DNA of 64,000 nucleotides. Source: Streptomyces caniscabiei. GTDB taxonomy: Bacteria > Actinomycetota > Actinomycetes > Streptomycetales > Streptomycetaceae. Made by a program: the position numbers and the translations under genes. The stretch lies in NCBI RefSeq assembly GCF_014930365.1, contig NZ_JABXWI010000033.1, positions 1 through 64,000 on the forward strand. Reading direction: 5' to 3'. Of the stretch, positions 62,947 through 64,000 are shown piece after piece (positions within the stretch are counted from its first letter, which is position 1; each line of letters starts with the position of its first letter). The notes beneath the pieces were generated by a model, which was given only the letters and a program-made list of their open reading frames with translations, was not told the origin of the DNA and ran no database searches.

Positions 62947-63717
62947 TTGACCGCCACGCACGAATCCGCCGCGGAGTCGGCCATACCGTCAGCCGAGCCG
63001 CAGCCCGTGCCGGGCGCCACCCCGCCGCGCAGGCCGCTGGCGGCCCGGGCCGCCGCCGAACTGGTCGGCACCGCGGCCCTGGTGGCGGTGGTGATCGGCT
63101 CCGGGATCCAGGCCACCGAGCTCACGAAGGACGTCGGAGTGCAGCTGCTGGCCAACTCCCTGGCCACCGTCTTCGGCCTCGGCGTTCTGATCCTCCTGCT
63201 CGGCCCGGTCTCCGGCGCGCACTTCAACCCAGTGGTTACGCTGGCCGAATGGTGGACCGGCAGGCGCGGCGGCGCGGGCGTGACGATCCGCGAGGCTGCC
63301 GTCTACGTCCCCTCGCAGATCATTGGAGCGATCGCGGGCGCGATCCTGGCGGACGCTATGTTCGGCAAGCCGCTGGTGGAGTGGTCCACCCACGACCGCT
63401 CGGCCGGGCACCTGCTGCTCGGCGAGGTCGTCGCCACCGCCGGCCTGATCCTGCTGATCTTCGGCCTGGCCCGCACCGACCAGCTGCGTTTCGCCCCCGT
63501 GGCTGTCGCGTCCTACATCGGCGCCGCGTACTGGTTCACCTCCTCGACGTCTTTCGCGAACCCGGCGGTGACCATCGGCCGGACCTTCAGCGACACCTTC
63601 GCCGGCATCGCTCCCGGGTCGGTCGCCGGGTTCATCGGCATGCAGCTGATCGGTGGCGTGGTCGGACTGGCGCTGGTGGCGCTCATCTTCCTGCCCGGGC
63701 GGGACGCCGCCGAGTGA
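62947..63717 (+). CDS. MIP-family (aquaglyceroporin-like) channel of the arsenic locus
   Basis: The TTG at 62947 has AAGGAG five bases upstream and gives 256 residues. About six transmembrane helices and the two half-helix motifs of aquaporins are present: NPVV in SGAHFNPVVTLAEWW (Val in place of the usual Ala of NPA) and NPAV in STSFANPAVTIGRTF. In several bacterial ars operons an aquaporin (AqpS) replaces the arsenite pump and lets arsenite made by ArsC leave down its gradient; the same role is inferred here. It lies between arsR and the monooxygenase gene and overlaps the latter by GTGA. Confidence 0.9.
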   Translation: MTATHESAAESAIPSAEPQPVPGATPPRRPLAARAAAELVGTAALVAVVIGSGIQATELTKDVGVQLLANSLATVFGLGVLILLLGPVSGAHFNPVVTLAEWWTGRRGGAGVTIREAAVYVPSQIIGAIAGAILADAMFGKPLVEWSTHDRSAGHLLLGEVVATAGLILLIFGLARTDQLRFAPVAVASYIGAAYWFTSSTSFANPAVTIGRTFSDTFAGIAPGSVAGFIGMQLIGGVVGLALVALIFLPGRDAAE

Positions 63718-64000
63718 CGCGGACGTCCCCGGTGGTGGTGATCGGCGGCGGCCAGTCCGGGCTTGCCGCCGGATACCACCTGCGCCGCCTGGGCCTGGAC
63801 TTCGTCGTCCTCGACGCCCAGGCCACAGCGGGTGGGGCCTGGCAGCACACCTGGGACTCCCTGCACCTGTTCTCCCCGGCCACCTACTCCTCGCTCCCCG
63901 GGCGGCTCATGCCGGCGCAGACAGGGCAGGAGTACCCCGACGCGCAGCACGTCGTGGAGTATCTCGCCGACTGCGAGAAGCGGTACGAGCTTCCCGTAGA
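63714..64000 (+). CDS. arsO: flavin-dependent monooxygenase, ArsO-like, 5' part (runs off window)
   Basis: The GTG at 63714 overlaps the channel stop, and 95 codons are visible before the window ends. The N-terminus has the Rossmann FAD-binding motif VVVIGGGQSGLAAGYHLRR, then LDAQATAGGAWQHTWDSLHL as in flavin-containing monooxygenase-type proteins. A gene of this kind (arsO) is part of known Streptomyces arsenic clusters. Its exact reaction is not established from the sequence. Confidence 0.85.
   Translation, partial: MTRTSPVVVIGGGQSGLAAGYHLRRLGLDFVVLDAQATAGGAWQHTWDSLHLFSPATYSSLPGRLMPAQTGQEYPDAQHVVEYLADCEKRYELPV

Noticed and set aside
1..64000. CRISPR arrays, tRNA or rRNA genes
   Set aside because: No regularly spaced direct repeats, no tRNA-like cloverleaf with a CCA or TTCGA arm and no rRNA motifs were noticed on reading.

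Overview
The window is very GC-rich with strong GC bias at third codon positions, uses GTG/TTG starts and ATGA/GTGA stop-start overlaps, and carries large modular NRPS/PKS genes. This points to an actinomycete, most likely Streptomyces. No rRNA, tRNA or CRISPR array was seen.

Region 1 (1-1025) holds the end of an IS3-family transposase that has landed in a remnant of an IS110-type transposase, followed by a non-coding stretch. Region 2 (1026-42819) is a complete-looking hybrid NRPS-PKS biosynthetic cluster. Its left part has a free-standing condensation protein with vestigial A and T pieces, an ABC exporter pair (3007-4806, minus strand), a membrane-anchored M28 zinc peptidase, a GNAT acetyltransferase and a type II thioesterase (7946-8845, minus strand). 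A rightward operon of about 34 kb starts at 8999: asparagine synthetase-like protein, Asp/Glu racemase family protein, A-T loading protein, C-A-T-C-A-T, AspH-type hydroxylase, KS-AT-KR-ACP, C-A(luciferase-like monooxygenase)-T-Cy-A(oxidase)-T, KS-AT-KR-DH-ACP and C-A-T. By-eye adenylation codes give X - Gly - X - malonyl(beta-hydroxy) - Gly(alpha-hydroxy?) - thiazole (from Cys) - malonyl(alkene) - X. No terminal thioesterase, MbtH-like protein, PPTase or pathway regulator is visible, so release and control are open questions.

Region 3 (42820-56050) is decayed accessory DNA: IS6 and IS630 remnants, a P-loop kinase, three intact aldo/keto reductases, an XRE regulator divergent from an MFS exporter, and a series of broken genes. 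The broken genes are a MarR regulator, an HNH endonuclease, an alcohol dehydrogenase fused to half an Na+/H+ antiporter, an LtrA fragment and a TetR regulator. Most carry one-base losses in GC runs.

Region 4 (56164-60286, minus strand) is a three-gene unit: a large membrane protein with a CHAT (caspase-like) domain that carries a frameshift, a DUF6338-like membrane protein, and a small coupled ORF. Region 5 (60777-64000) is an arsenic-resistance locus: trxA, trxB and arsC leftward, arsR, an aquaporin-type channel and the start of a flavin monooxygenase (arsO) rightward, with dyad-symmetric operator candidates between them.
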